Shown: positions 11,740-23,145, counted from the first letter of the stretch. The stretch is 64,000 bases of DNA from Alviniconcha marisindica (GCA_018857735.1 JABMCL010002954.1:182501-246500); one strand, 5' to 3'. Numbers and translations: made by a program. Notes: generated from the sequence alone by a model not told the origin.

Positions 11740-12125
11740 GCTGGTTGAAGTTCGGTGTTGCTTCACGTCCAGGGAGACCATGGGGTTTATTAGGGCCCAG
11801 GACGGCCACCTCGACTTTCACACACCTCCTGAGCTCTGAGTTCAAGTTCTGAGTTGCCTCACGTCCACAGAGACCATGGGGTTTATTAGGGCCCACGACG
11901 GCCACCTCGACTTTCACACAGCTCCTGAGTTCAAGTTCTGAGCTGCATTACGTCCACAGAGACCATAAGGACACTGGGGACGGGGAGCCAAGGGCGGCCA
12001 CCTCGCCTTTCACACAGCTCTCGAGCTTCAATGTTGCTTTACGTCCAGAGGCCGAGACCATAAGGACTATCAGGGACAGGAAGCCCAGGGCGGCCACCTC
12101 GCCTTTCACACAGCTCCTGAGCTCT
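11740..12125 (+). repeat. R2 fragment amplified as four tandem copies
   Basis: Four units of about 90-95 bp, each holding TTACGTCCA, GAGACCAT, GGCCACCTCG and CACACAGCTCCTGAG. They equal the second half of the R2 element seen at 5490 and 27565, so part of a dispersed element has become a minisatellite. Confidence 0.8.
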
Positions 12126-12569
12126 GCAGCAGAAGTAGCGGTACGATAGTGACCATTATGGCTCCCTGCACTCCCGGTGCAAGATCTCCCAACACCTGTA
12201 CAATAATGTACCTACAAGGGGCAGGCAACCCCAGCTCCAGTGCCCTTAGTAACGGAGGGTAATTGGTCTCCAAGGGAGGTAATCCGTATCCAAGTTATCT
12301 CCCTTACCTACCTATCGCCACAAGCTGATGCACCGGACACGGGAGCGCACTCCTGAAGGCTGCGCGACCCGACTGCACTGCACACCTTGATTCTTTTTTT
12401 AAAGCCCCCCTCATCCGCCCTCGAGACTTCATAGTGACACGGTGTGTGAATCACGATTCAGCTCACAACCACATGCTGCAAAAGTTAATTCTCCATACAC
12501 AACTTTCACGTTTTCCTCATTAAGAATAAGATAAATGACGACAAGAACAATAAAAACTGAATGCCACCC

Positions 12570-12832
<263 letters not shown>

Positions 12833-12961
12833 TGTATTTTAAACATAAGAACCCATTTTTCACTTCACTTGAAAGCCGCGTGCTACAAAACCAGGCAGGC
12901 TGAGTGACAGTATTGCGTCACCGCCCACTTGTCCGCCAGCCGTGCTGACGACACGCAGCCG

Positions 12962-13575
12962 TCCTTGAGAGTCGTTCTGACAATGCCCGTGGACACACAG
13001 TCGTTCTGACAATTCCTGTGGACACACAGTCGTTCTGACAATGCGGTGGACACACAGTCGTTCTGACAATGCCGATGGACAGACAGTCGTTCTGACAATG
13101 CCTGTGGACAGACAGTCGTTCTGACAATGCCTGTGGACCACACAGTCGTTCTGACAATGCCGGTGGAAAGACAGTCGTTCTGACAATGCCTGTGGACACA
13201 CAGTCGTTTTGACAATGCCTGTGGGCACACAGTCGTTCTGACAATGCCGGTGGACACACAGTCGTTCTGGCAATGCCTGTGGATACACAGTCGTTCTAAC
13301 AATGCCTGTGGACCACACAGCCGTTCTGACAATGCCGGTGGACAGACAGTCGTTCTGACAATGCCGGTGGACAATCGTTCTGACAATGCCTGTGGACACA
13401 CAGTCGTTCTGACAATGCCTGTGGACAGACAGTCGTTCTGACAATGCCTGTGGACACACAGTCGTTCTGACAATGCCGATGGACAGACAGTCGTTCTGAC
13501 AATGCCGGTGGACAGACAGTCGTTCTGACAATGCCTGTGGACCACACAGTCGTTCTGACAATGCCTGTGGACACG
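12962..13575. repeat. 29-30-bp minisatellite, about 21 copies
   Basis: Unit CAGTCGTTCTGACAATGCC plus TGTGGACACA, with subtypes CGGTGGACAGA and CGATGGACAGA. Overlapping minus-strand frames of up to 380 codons arise from it. Confidence 0.95.
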
Positions 13576-13690
13576 GCATACTCCGAGACGCACACCCAGC
13601 CGACGTTAACGACGCTCTGCCTAACCAAGAGGACATTACTGATGCTTTGAAACACAGCAGGCGACACGGCAGAAACAGAAGAAGAAGAAA

Positions 13691-13691
13691 A

Positions 13692-13763
<72 letters not shown>

Positions 13764-13815
13764 AGGGGGGCGGGGCGGGCAGAAAAAGAAAGAACACACA
13801 CACACACACAAGAAG
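13691..13815. repeat. (GT)n(GA)n followed by G-rich DNA and (CA)n
   Basis: GT block at 13691-13710, GA block to about 13760, G-rich spacer, then CA at 13795-13810. A (GGATAAAT)n stretch at 13885-13910 follows. Confidence 0.88.
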
Positions 13816-14224
13816 AAGGGGAAAATGGTAAGCCAAAGAAATAAGTTGACAAACGAACCGGCACAAAACAAACATGTAGCTGAATAAATGGATAAATGGA
13901 TAAATGGATTGTGTCCTGTGGATTATGTCCTATCAAAAACAAAGTCAAAAGGACAGAAACAAACAAAAAAAATGTACAAGAAGCTGAAAAATGAACAGGC
14001 ATGAAACAAACATGTAGGTGAGCAACTGGATTAATGTCCTGTCAAAAACAAGGTCAAAGACAGAAAAACACTGAGAAAACCGTTGACGGAAAGAATGAAA
14101 GAAGCGAGAAAATAAACCAACAAACAACTGAAAGAAAGAAAGCGAGATGGAAAGAAAGAAACAACAAAGATAAAAAAGGGGGGAAAAAAAGAGGGGAAGA
14201 AAGGAGAGGAGTTCAGAAAGGACA

Positions 14225-14997
14225 AGAACCTGCTGCAACCAAGCACGGAACACACAAACACGGAGAGACTGTGTCAACAATGCACGGAGCACACAAACAC
14301 GGAGAGACTGTGTCAACAACGCACGGAGCACACAAACACGGAGAGACTGTGTCAACAACGCACGGAGCACACAAACACGGAGAGACTGTCAACCAAGCAC
14401 GGAGCACACAAACACGGAGAGACTGTCAACCAAGCACGGAGCACACAAACACGGAGAGACTGTCAACCAAGCACGGAGCACACAAACACGGAGAGACTGT
14501 CAACAAAGCACGGAGCACACAAACAGGGAGAGACTGTCAACAAAGCACGGAGCACACAAACACGGAGAGACTGTCAACCAAGCACGGAGCACACAAACAC
14601 GGAGAGATTGTCAACAAAGCAGGAGCACACAAACAAGAAGAGACAGTGTCAACCAAACAGAGCACACAAACACGGAGAGACAGTGTCTACAAATCACGAA
14701 GCACACAAACAGGGAGAGACAGTGTCTACAAATCACGAAGCACACAAACAGGGAGAGACTGTCAACAAAGCACGGAGCACACAAACACGGAGAGACTGTG
14801 TCAACAAAGCACGGAGCACACAAACACGGAGAGATTGTCAACAAAGCACGGAACACACAAACAAGAAGAGGCAGTGTCAACCAAACAGAGCACACAAACA
14901 GGGAGAGACAGTGTCTACAAATCACGAATACACAAACAGGGAGAGACAGTGTCTACAAATCACGAAGCACACAAACAGGGAGCGACAGTGCCCAGCA
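14225..14997. repeat. About 37-bp minisatellite abutting PDZ exon 5
   Basis: About 20 units of AGCACACAAACACGGAGAGA plus CTGTCAACCAAGCACGG, with subtypes carrying AGGGAGAGACAGTGTCTAC. The last unit ends about 14 bp from the splice donor of the exon at 15011-15068, so the array fills the start of that intron. The 340-codon frame is an artefact. Confidence 0.95.
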
Positions 14998-15010
14998 AGC
15001 AAAGACTCAC

Positions 15011-15068
15011 ATTTGATGAGCTTGACGACGTCGATGTGATTTCTGTTGGTGACTAGAGTCCCGTTGAC
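15011..15068 (-). CDS. ARHGEF11/12: RhoGEF exon 5: end of PDZ domain
   Basis: The minus-strand acceptor GTCTGTGTACAG opens the exon in phase 0, which reads VNGTLVTNRNHIDVVKLIK plus one base, and the donor is GTGAGT. The sequence is the last alpha helix and strands of a class I-type PDZ fold. In ARHGEF11/12 the same stretch reads VNGT(L/M)VT followed by a VVKLIK helix. The next exon should begin with two bases completing a Ser codon and encode the final strand. I could not find it in 1-15010, so it is either buried in repeats or left of the window. The intron starts straight into the 37-bp minisatellite at 14225-14997. Confidence 0.88.
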
Positions 15069-15399
15069 CTGTACACAGACGGAAACAAAACTTAGCCTTC
15101 CTTCGTTCCATCAAGTCACACTGACTGTCCCTAATCAACCCTAAGACGTTCAGCGGTCCTTAAGTAACGTGATCCATCCATCAACTCACTCAACAACCCA
15201 CGTCTGACGTTCTTACTGGCTGTGTATCAGACCACAGATGCCAACCAACTAGCGTCAGTCGGGGAGCGGATGCATAATGACCAAAGACCCTTTTCCCAAG
15301 AGGAAAATCTTTGACATGTCCGACACTTCTCTCCTTCTTCCCACGGCAGGGTACTATAAGCGCCGATCTGAACACAATCTTGTTACAGGTTTGATGCCG

Positions 15400-15660
15400 C
15401 CCCCCCTCACCCCCCCCCCCCACCTCTAACCCCCTCAAGCCGGGAGTTTTTGACAGGTAGGGGTGTGTGTGTTGGTGTATGTATGTGTGTGTGTGTGGGG
15501 GGGGGTACACCCGCCTCCCCCCGACCTGTCAAAAGCTCTTATTTTTAAGCCTCAGATCAGATCATAGCTTTACATCACATGTGTACATCGTTCCCCTGTT
15601 CTGGGATTACCATGTGTGGTTGACTCTACCCCCCCCCCCCCATTTTTTTTTTTTTAATCA
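15400..15660. repeat. C-rich, GT and poly(T) low-complexity tracts
   Basis: C runs at 15391-15421, GT block at 15464-15500 ending in a G run, then C run at 15631-15642 and a T run. Intronic, with no exon seen. Confidence 0.75.
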
Positions 15661-16061
15661 CCCGCCCCATTGTTCGTCACGAGGTAGCCCTGTGAATGTG
15701 CTGGAACGTTAAAAATAAAACCCAAGACCTAACCAACCAACCAACCAATCTGCAACCGATGGCGGCAGGGCGGCCCTGCGGATCGTCAGAGCTGGGAGGT
15801 AGGAACAAATTGCAACAGGTCGTGTCTCATCTCCCCTGCGGCCCACAGAGCTACCCCCGCACACCGCCTCGCCTCGGGCCAGGGAGGGAGGGAGGGAGCG
15901 GAGGGCCCCCCTGCGGCTCTGTGGGCCTGTCATCACGCGCCACGTGCAGCGGGAAGCGAGAGGCAATCAGGGCAGGGGAGCGAGACACTGTCAAGACGCC
16001 GTGTGCCCACCGCTTAATCTACCTGCCCCTCCTGACCTACCTACGCTCTCTGCGGCATCAG

Positions 16062-16256
16062 ATTTTTTTTTTTTTTTTTTTTAAATTGTTCCCCCCCCCC
16101 CCCCCAACTCACACACACCTCTTAGGTCAGGTTAGGGTTTCTAGGTCAAGGAGAAGGTTGGTGGGCGTGGGGGTGGGGGTGGTATTGTTGGTGTGTAGTG
16201 TTTGTGTGTGTGTGTGTGGGGGGGGACGCGCGGGGGTACGCGCTAGTGTGTGTGTG

Positions 16257-16315
<59 letters not shown>

Positions 16316-16480
16316 GAGACAGAGCGACAGACACAGAGAGACAGACAGACGGACGGTGTATGTGTGTGTGTGTGTGTGCGCACACGCGTGCGCATGTACA
16401 TGTGTCTATGTGTGCGTGTGGGGATGGTCGGGGGTGGGGGGAGAACAGACAGACGGAGGCACAGAGACAGACAGATGGAT
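16062..16480. repeat. Compound microsatellite block: poly(T), poly(C), GT, GA, (GACA)n
   Basis: T run at 16062-16082, C run at 16090-16105, (GT)n at 16200-16218, (GA)n at 16259-16288, (GACA)n at 16288-16315, then GT/GC mixtures. The same (GT)(GA)(GACA)(CA) order is seen at 18046-18290. Confidence 0.88.
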
Positions 16481-16929
16481 AGGGACCGATAGATATTCAG
16501 TCAACAGAAACTGACAGCATTTTCTGATGTATGGTAGCTCTCTGGTCAAAAGAAACTGTCCCGAAGTGATAACAGATAGGAGAATCAAAACAAAACAAGG
16601 GAGTCTGTGATTCAGCTCATGTCGTCAGTCACTAATACTGCAATAGTCCATTATTTCATGCCGCTAGCTAGACAAACCACACAACAGAGGCGACCAGGAC
16701 AAGTCTGCCGTGAAAGATGTCAAGGGAGGTAATACCCCCACAACAGCTCACAGCACCTGACGTTTACCTCTAGTTCCGTCCCTTCCTCGCCCGACTAGTG
16801 ACCAAACGGTTGCATTACTAACCGTATGTGCCATGCACATTTGGACACACTGTTAGGCTGACCAGTCACCTTGTCCTGTCCACTACATGGCGGGGGGCAT
16901 GGAAGTTTTCTCTCTCTCTGTCTCTGTCT

Positions 16930-16934
<5 letters not shown>

Positions 16935-16989
<55 letters not shown>
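16935..16989. repeat. (CA)n microsatellite
   Basis: About 27 CA units, intronic, preceded by a short CT tract. Confidence 0.95.
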
Positions 16990-16990
<1 letters not shown>

Positions 16991-17027
16991 AACGGTAGGG
17001 TGACTGACACAAGTGACAAAAAGAGAC

Positions 17028-17110
17028 AACCGGTTTTTAACGCTCAGTTAATCATGACAGCTATATCAGGGCGAAGACAGAAAGAGAGACTGCCATCTCT
17101 AATAAGCTGC
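17028..17110 (+). mobile_element. R3 dispersed repeat copy
   Basis: GGTTTTTAACGCTCAGTTA followed by CATGACAGCTATATCAGGGC, matching the R3 copies at 10560 and 32375. Lies in the intron just downstream of RhoGEF exon 4. Confidence 0.7.
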
Positions 17111-17182
17111 ATGACAGTGTGTGCATTCTGTGTAGGTTAAGGAACATCAACGATTAAGACTGACACGATCCAAACAAGTTAC

Positions 17183-17232
17183 CTTGACAATGCGGTCATC
17201 CTTCTGCACTCCGGCCTTGGCTGCTGCTCCCT
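17183..17232 (-). CDS. ARHGEF11/12: RhoGEF exon 4: central PDZ segment
   Basis: A 50-bp exon. The minus-strand acceptor TTTGATTTGCAG completes a split Glu codon, and the exon reads EGAAAKAGVQKDDRIVK before the donor GTAACT. In the family this stretch, GAA(M/A)xAGVxxxDRI(I/V)K, is the loop and helix-1 region leading to the next strand. Phase 1 in and phase 0 out fit exons 3 and 5 exactly. Very short exons like this are easily lost by gene callers. Confidence 0.9.
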
Positions 17233-17274
17233 CTGCAAATCAAACACACCGTCAGTAGAACACAACAGCAGAAC

Positions 17275-17722
17275 CACACTCCAGGCACCGCTTTCAGGCA
17301 CCTTCCTCCAAACTGCCAGAACTGGTTACAACACTGAAGGGGCACTCTTCACCTTAGCACATCTGTCCACCGACACTGTCAGCGCCCTCCAAGAGGTTTG
17401 GGTATGACTAAGACTGTGGACGCAACACAGTATCAAAGCATGCATGTAAACGTGAGGTGCATCCGCCTTCGGTAAAGAAAAGATATCCGTCTCAATTCAA
17501 ATGATTAATGATTCTGGTTTTATCTGTGCTGGTGTAAGCAGCATGGGTGGTTATAAAGGAAATGCCTGATATAATTTGAATTGTCTGTTACAAACGTACT
17601 ACCATTTGAGCACCAACGAAAAACTGTTCGCTAGCTGACAGTTTTCTGAGACCTATGGCATAATCAACTATGGCAGCGGTAGGAGGAAGGATGCCATAAA
17701 CCAGTACTTTGCTTGGAGTTTG
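17275..17722 (-). mobile_element. R1 copy 2: intact MITE with perfect 9-bp target duplication
   Basis: This 448-bp element starts on the plus strand with CACACTCCAGGCACCGC and ends GCTTGGAGTTTG, which are inverted terminal repeats. Flanks 17266-17274 and 17723-17731 are both CAGCAGAAC, a perfect 9-bp duplication. The interior is about collinear with copy 1 in the opposite orientation. It sits 42 bp upstream, in gene direction, of RhoGEF exon 4, close to that intron's acceptor. Confidence 0.92.
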
Positions 17723-17734
17723 CAGCAGAACATA

Positions 17735-18045
17735 ACACTGACAACGGAACATAACAGCAACAGCAGAACATAAGAGAAGAACACTGTCAGCAGAATACAA
17801 CAACTGACAACAGTACACAACACTGACAGCAGAACACAACACTGACAGCAGAACACAACAGTGACAGCAGTACACAACACTGACAGCAGTACACAACACT
17901 GACAGCAGAACACAACAGTGACAGCAGTACACAACAGTGACAGCAGTACACAACACTGACAGCAGAACACAACAGTGACAGCAGTACACAACACTGACAG
18001 CAGAACACAACAGTGACAGCAGTACACAACACTGACAGCAGAACT
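17735..18045. repeat. About 19-bp minisatellite
   Basis: Units ACACTGACAGCAGAACACA and the variant ACAGTGACAGCAGTACACA, about 15 copies. The target site of R1 copy 2 (CAGCAGAAC) is part of this unit, so the transposon landed in or beside the array. Degenerate units continue at 18295-18480. Confidence 0.9.
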
Positions 18046-18290
<245 letters not shown>

Positions 18291-18539
18291 AAATGACACT
18301 GTCAGAAGAACATTACAGAGAAAAACAACAAACCACTGTCAGTAGAAAGCAACAATCAAACACCACCAGCAGAACACAATATAACGCTAATGGCAGAAAA
18401 TAACTGTGACAACAGTGCATGACACTGTCAGCAGAACACAGCAATGACAACAGAACATAATATTGTCACTAGAACAGAACAACTTTTTTCACCAATCTTG
18501 TATTTGTAGCTGTCAGCAGCTGTGTTTTATATGAGCAGA

Positions 18540-18675
18540 TTTTAATAATAATAATAATAATCATAATAATCATCATAATATTGTACATTTATCATGCGCT
18601 CACCAGCGCCCTGGGCGCTCACATGACACACATTAACCTAAATATGATATTCTATACACATTTTATATATATTTT
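18540..18675 (-). mobile_element. R6 dispersed repeat, inverted
   Basis: (AAT)n-rich end, then TTGTACATTTATCATGCGCT and CACCAGCGCCCTGGGCGCTC. It is the reverse complement of the segment at 61500-61595. The trinucleotide tail at one end resembles a SINE 3' tail. Confidence 0.65.
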
Positions 18676-19063
18676 GACAGGTGAGGTGAAGTTAAAACTT
18701 GCTGGGTCCTTTTGGGGAAGAAATCCAGTGCATTTTTGTGCCTAAATGGGTTGACTACACCAAGGCAGTACAATCATTTCACTTTCACAGGATATTACGC
18801 ATGTCTTCCCAAGCGACATTTTCTCCTGGTACATTTCGGTTAAAAGTGCGGCTTTCACAGCAAAAAAACTGAGTGTGTGCTGTTCCACAGACAGCCTATA
18901 CCTCAGAACACTGGACTCGTTGCTCTCTATGCAAACAACCCAAAAGAAAACACAACAGCATTTCTACAACAGCCAGCCTGCTTCTGACGGTGGCACTGAG
19001 ACTGAAGCTGACAGGTGCAGGAATAGCAGTCTGCGAAAGGGAGGCTGGGAGTGCCAGAGTTAC

Positions 19064-19168
19064 CTGGCTTGACAGAAGCCACGTAGACAGGGTTATCTCC
19101 ACTGACTGTGAGTCCGTAACCCCGCTCATCCTTCTGTATGATGACGCATCGCTGAACTAGATTGGCCC
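19064..19168 (-). CDS. ARHGEF11/12: RhoGEF exon 3: start of PDZ domain
   Basis: Acceptor ACATTGTTTGCAG, exon of 105 bp, donor GTAACT. Entering in phase 1 it reads GANLVQRCVIIQKDERGYG and continues LTVSGDNPVYVASVKP, ending with one base of a split Glu codon. LVQRCVIIQ(K/R)D and the following G-[YF]-G-[LF]-TVSG carboxylate-binding loop are hallmarks of the PDZ domain of ARHGEF11, ARHGEF12 and insect RhoGEF2, a domain that binds C-terminal motifs of partners such as plexin-B. This exon carries most of the weight for the gene identification. Confidence 0.93.
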
Positions 19169-19721
19169 CTGCAAACAATGTGGGTACACCTTTAGAAAAT
19201 ATGTAACACAGTGACACTGACAGTGACAGCAACGTTTGTAATGAGTAATCTCTGGCGACAATGGTCCTCTTTGAGCCTTAGGCAAGTTACAGAGTTACAG
19301 GTAACCAGACACTGCTTTCTAATTAGGCCACATCCCAATAAAACAGAACACGTCTTGAATCAGTATCACAAGTGAAGCATATTCAATCTGTTGTAGAGGT
19401 GTATCCCTTTGGGTTCAAGTTCTGGTCCTCAGATTCCGCTTCAGCTCTCCTTTCTCTTCAAAAATTGTGGTTTCAGGACACATGTCTAAGTGTGCCCCAA
19501 AAAAGATTGTGATTTCAGGACATCAAGTGTGACCCCCACTGATTTCAGATGCATGTCTAGTGACTCTCCTGCCCAACCCACCCCAATTCAGGATGCATGT
19601 CTAAGTGTGACTCACTCCCTGTCGCCCCCCCCACCCACCTCCAAGTAATGACACATTAAAAAGACTCACACCACTGCCAATCTTAGCAGCCTGTAGTGGC
19701 AGTGTAGCACTACATACAGTT

Positions 19722-19750
19722 TCACTCCCCCCCCCCCCCCCCCCCCCCCA
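19722..19750. repeat. Poly(C) run of about 23
   Basis: Intronic C homopolymer between RhoGEF exons 2 and 3. The surrounding 19180-20090 holds no recognisable exon. Confidence 0.9.
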
Positions 19751-20089
19751 GGACACTGGTCCCCACCAGCACCTCTCCAGATAAGAGACAACTCTGCTTT
19801 CAACAAACAGCTGTCCAAACATGACAGTGCAGGACAAGGCAGCTGACTGACCGCCTCAGTACATGTACAAGTGGTACCTTCCATGACTGTTTTTTTCTTG
19901 TCAAAAAGGCCTAGTGCTCACAGGAAGTACAGGGTGAACGTAGGAAACAAGATGACTAGCAGTACATCATCATGTACTTTATACTTCATGCCGGCACTGA
20001 GCATTATGCCAGACAAAACAAGGCAAGACAAGGTAACTCAACAAGTACGTCAGCATGAGTACCACATACTCTGTGTGAAAACAATGTAA

Positions 20090-20765
20090 AACAAGACGAG
20101 ACACAGATAGACCTCAAAACAAAAAAGTGCAAGAGACAGACCTGAAGGCAAAACAAGACAAGAACAAGACACAGATAGACCTCAACAGCTCAAGGCAAAA
20201 CATAAAATGCCAGAATAGACCCAACACGAAACAAGACAGGAGTCTATAGCCCTCAAGGCAAATCAAGAGATCACAAGACAGAGATAGACCTCAAGGCAAA
20301 ACAAGACAACACAAGACAGAGACAGACCTCAAGGCAAAACAAGACAGCACAAAACAGAAATAGACCTCAAGGCAAAACAAGACAAGACAGAGATAGACCT
20401 CAAGGCAAAACAAGACAAGATAGAGATAGACCTCACGGCAAAACAAGACAAGATAGACCTCAAGGCAAAACAAGACAACACAAGACAGACAGACTTCAAG
20501 GCGAAACAAGACAAGACAGAGATAGACCTCAGGGCTAAACCAGACAACAAAAGACAGAGACAGACTTCAAGGTGAAACAAGACAAGACAGGGATAGACCT
20601 CAGGGCTAAACCAGACAATGCAAGACAGAGACCGACTTCAAGGAGAAACAAGACAAGACAGAGACAGACCTCAGGGCTAAACCAGACAATGCAAGACAGA
20701 GACCGACTTCAAGGCGAAACAAGACAAGACAGAGACAGACCTCAGGGCCAAACCAGACAACACAA
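20090..20765. repeat. Minisatellite of about 30-40-bp units in the RhoGEF intron
   Basis: Units of AGACAGAGATAGACCTCAAG plus GCAAAACAAGACA, with a higher-order doublet (GGCTAAACCAGACAA and GGCGAAACAAGACAA) toward the right. It ends about 45 bp from the donor of exon 2. Confidence 0.9.
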
Positions 20766-20812
20766 GACCTGACAGCAAAAGGGCGCAAGCCCTGTGGACC
20801 TCTCTGACTGAC

Positions 20813-20907
20813 CTGACAGACCTCCCAGGCCATCCAGCCCTTCCACTTCCCGCCTGAGCTCTGTCCCCACGCCTCCGCGCTCACAGGCACTGCTCAAGCT
20901 GGACAGT
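20813..20907 (-). CDS. ARHGEF11/12: RhoGEF exon 2: RLSSLSS segment
   Basis: The minus-strand acceptor CCTGTGTGTTGGCAG starts the exon in phase 2; the split codon with exon 1 is Arg, giving RLSSLSSACERGGVG and then an acidic Leu/Gly-rich stretch. It leaves in phase 1 at donor GTCAGT (20812-20807). A second GT at 20821 would shorten it by 9 bp in the same frame. Phases match both neighbours. As I recall, human ARHGEF11 also has a DRLSSLSS motif in the exon just before its PDZ domain, which supports the call. No protein evidence can be seen, and partial copies of this exon's 5' end occur at 21.7 and 21.9 kb. Confidence 0.7.
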
Positions 20908-22020
20908 CTGCCAACACACAGGAGCACGTCATTAGTCACGTCATATCACATCACATCATATCACGCAGCATAGATCTCCCTGATACAACCGCCACGGCTG
21001 ACTGGTTCAACCCCAATGTTCGCTCCATTCCACACAGCATAGGGACAACACTCCAAGTCCAAACCTCGTTTTCCAGCACTACCATAATCAGTCCAGTCAC
21101 ACCACTGAAGGGGCGCTTTTTATCTCAGCACATCCCTCTACCTAAATCGCCCAGGTTATAAAGTCTGGTTTCACGTTTCAGCACCCTCCATAAAATTTGC
21201 AAAAAGTTTTGAGCGCTAAGGGTACAACTGTGGGAGCAACACACCCCTGAAGCACACGTTTACAAACATCAGGCACATCCATCTTGGGCAAAAACTATAA
21301 CAAAAACCATAAAGAATTTGTTGTTGTTGTTGTTTACATTAGTGTCATCTTGATTTGATGAATTTGGTATTATTTGTGCTGGCATAACCATTGTAACTGT
21401 GAGTGACAAGAAATGCAGCCCGATATAATTTCAGTTCTCTGTGTGGTTACAAACTTACTGCCATTTGAGGGCCAATGAAAAACTGTCAGCTGGCTGTTTT
21501 CTGGGACCTATGGCATAACCAATAATTGGTTACGCCACAGGTGCCAGAAAAGGGTCAGCTGACAGTTTTTGTTAGTGGTTGGACACATAATGGCAGTGGT
21601 TGGAAGGATCTCAGAAACTGATGCTTGGAGTTTGCTATAAAGTATAACATAGGGACAGTCACACAGAATCACACTAGCACTGCTCAAGCTGGATAGTCTG
21701 CCCCCCAAAAAAGTGCATCAGTCACATCATCAATCGCGTTACATAACGTAACTGCGTAGGCATGTAGACTCATACTAGTATAGGTACACTGTCAATCACG
21801 TTACATCATGTCATATCACACAGCACTGGGACCTAAACTCACGCTAGCACAGTATAAGTCACATTGTCAACCATGTCAGTTGTTACATCACACCGTATCA
21901 CATAACATTGGGACAGAGACAAATCATAGTCATGCTGGCCCTGCTCAAGCTAACCGGTCTGCACACTGTCATCACAGCGTGCATACATTGTGGCAGCTAC
22001 TGTACTGCTCTTGAGGATGC
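20908..22020. repeat. Degenerate duplication cluster around RhoGEF exon 2, with R1 inserted
   Basis: The segment GCACTGCTCAAGCTGGACAG and its flank (CACATCATATCACGCAGCAT) recur in diverged form near 21670-21790 and 21935-21985. R1 copy 3 interrupts the cluster at 21047-21634. The region holds no other exon that I can support. Confidence 0.65.
21047..21634 (-). mobile_element. R1 copy 3: enlarged MITE with an internal palindrome
   Basis: Left end AACACTCCAAG, right end GCTTGGAGTTTG. CATAGGGAC is at 21038-21046 on the left and at 21648-21656 on the right, 13 bp beyond the expected end. At 588 bp it is about 140 bp longer than copy 2. Part of the extra length is an inverted duplication at 21478-21570. 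Confidence 0.8.
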
Positions 22021-22129
22021 TGTTGCATCAACCAAGGTAGTCACAAATGTCTGCAAGAGTAAGTAAGTAACTGATCTTCAGCACCCAGCCAACCTACACT
22101 CATTCTTGTCAGGCCAACTGTGCAGGGTA

Positions 22130-22450
22130 CCAGTAAGTAACTTGGTGTTTTATGCCCAGTTATATATCAGGGTAAGCAAGAGTGTGGGGAGGGGGGGGGG
22201 GGGGGGGGGGGGGGAAGGAAAAAAACGAAAACAACAACAAACAACAGTGATAACAATGAGACAGAAAACAAACAACAACAACAACAACAACAATGAACAG
22301 CATAAACCTGATGGTTATTTATCAAACAAACAAAAACAAACAACAGTGGCAACAGTGAGACAGAAAACAGAAGAAAAAAAAAAAGAAAGAAAGAACAGCA
22401 TGATGGTTATTTATCAAGTCCCAGCAAAACAGTGAATTTACAATCAACAA
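22130..22450. repeat. R3 fragment, poly(G) and A-rich (AAC)n tracts
   Basis: An R3-like GTTTTATGCCCAGTTATATA segment at 22148, a G run at 22191-22214, then AAC-rich sequence with two similar halves (GTTATTTATCA at 22313 and 22403). Confidence 0.7.
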
Positions 22451-22635
22451 CCTTTTGTGTTGGTCTCAATGTTATCCCCAGCTGGGACTGATACACACCA
22501 GTCACCATCCCCACTTCATATCAACAACAGAACTGATGGGAAGCAGCCAAGGCGAGCCGAGCCACGACCATTATATCATACATTTTCACACCTCCCTGGC
22601 AGACTGGGGTGGTGTCTGGGGTGTGTGGGTGTCTG

Positions 22636-22641
22636 CATGGG

Positions 22642-22676
<35 letters not shown>

Positions 22677-23145
22677 TGCGCTTCATGCGGGGCGCTGCGG
22701 GTGCCTGTTGGCGGGTGGGGGTTATGCTGGAATCTCAGCAGGAAATTGGAGTTCATAAATTTGATAACCCCTGAAAGAATGCCAAGACAGCAGGGAGGGA
22801 TCCAACACCTTAATCAATTTAATGCCTCAACCCTCCACCGGTGAAATCAGGGATCACCCCCACCCTGCACGCCCTTGCCCCTGAAATAGAATCAGAGATT
22901 GTCTGATGGGCATGCATGTGCTTGAGCACACATGTGCACAGCAAGCACACGCACACATATACACACATGCATGCACGCACACACACACACACATGCGCAC
23001 ACACAAAACACATGCATATATGTGCGCACAAGCACACACACACAACACACCATACCACACCCACCATACCACACACACACACACACACACACAATACCAC
23101 ACACACACACAGCCACTCATGCACACACACATACACACACCACTT
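22636..23145. repeat. (GT)n and interrupted (CA)n microsatellites
   Basis: GT/GC block at 22640-22680, and CA with ATGC and TACC interruptions at 22920-23140. Between them 22680-22900 shows nothing gene-like. Confidence 0.88.

Noticed and set aside
12860..14002. 380-codon minus-strand frame
   Set aside because: It translates a 29-30-bp minisatellite and a GA/GT microsatellite.
14034..15056. 340-codon plus-strand frame with STQTRRD repeats
   Set aside because: It translates the 37-bp minisatellite and runs antisense across the real PDZ exon at 15011-15068.
21508..21708. 66-codon minus-strand frame starting near the exon-2-like segment, considered as a full alternative exon
   Set aside because: Most of it is R1 transposon sequence; only the first ~25 bp resemble exon 2, so it is reported as a partial duplication.
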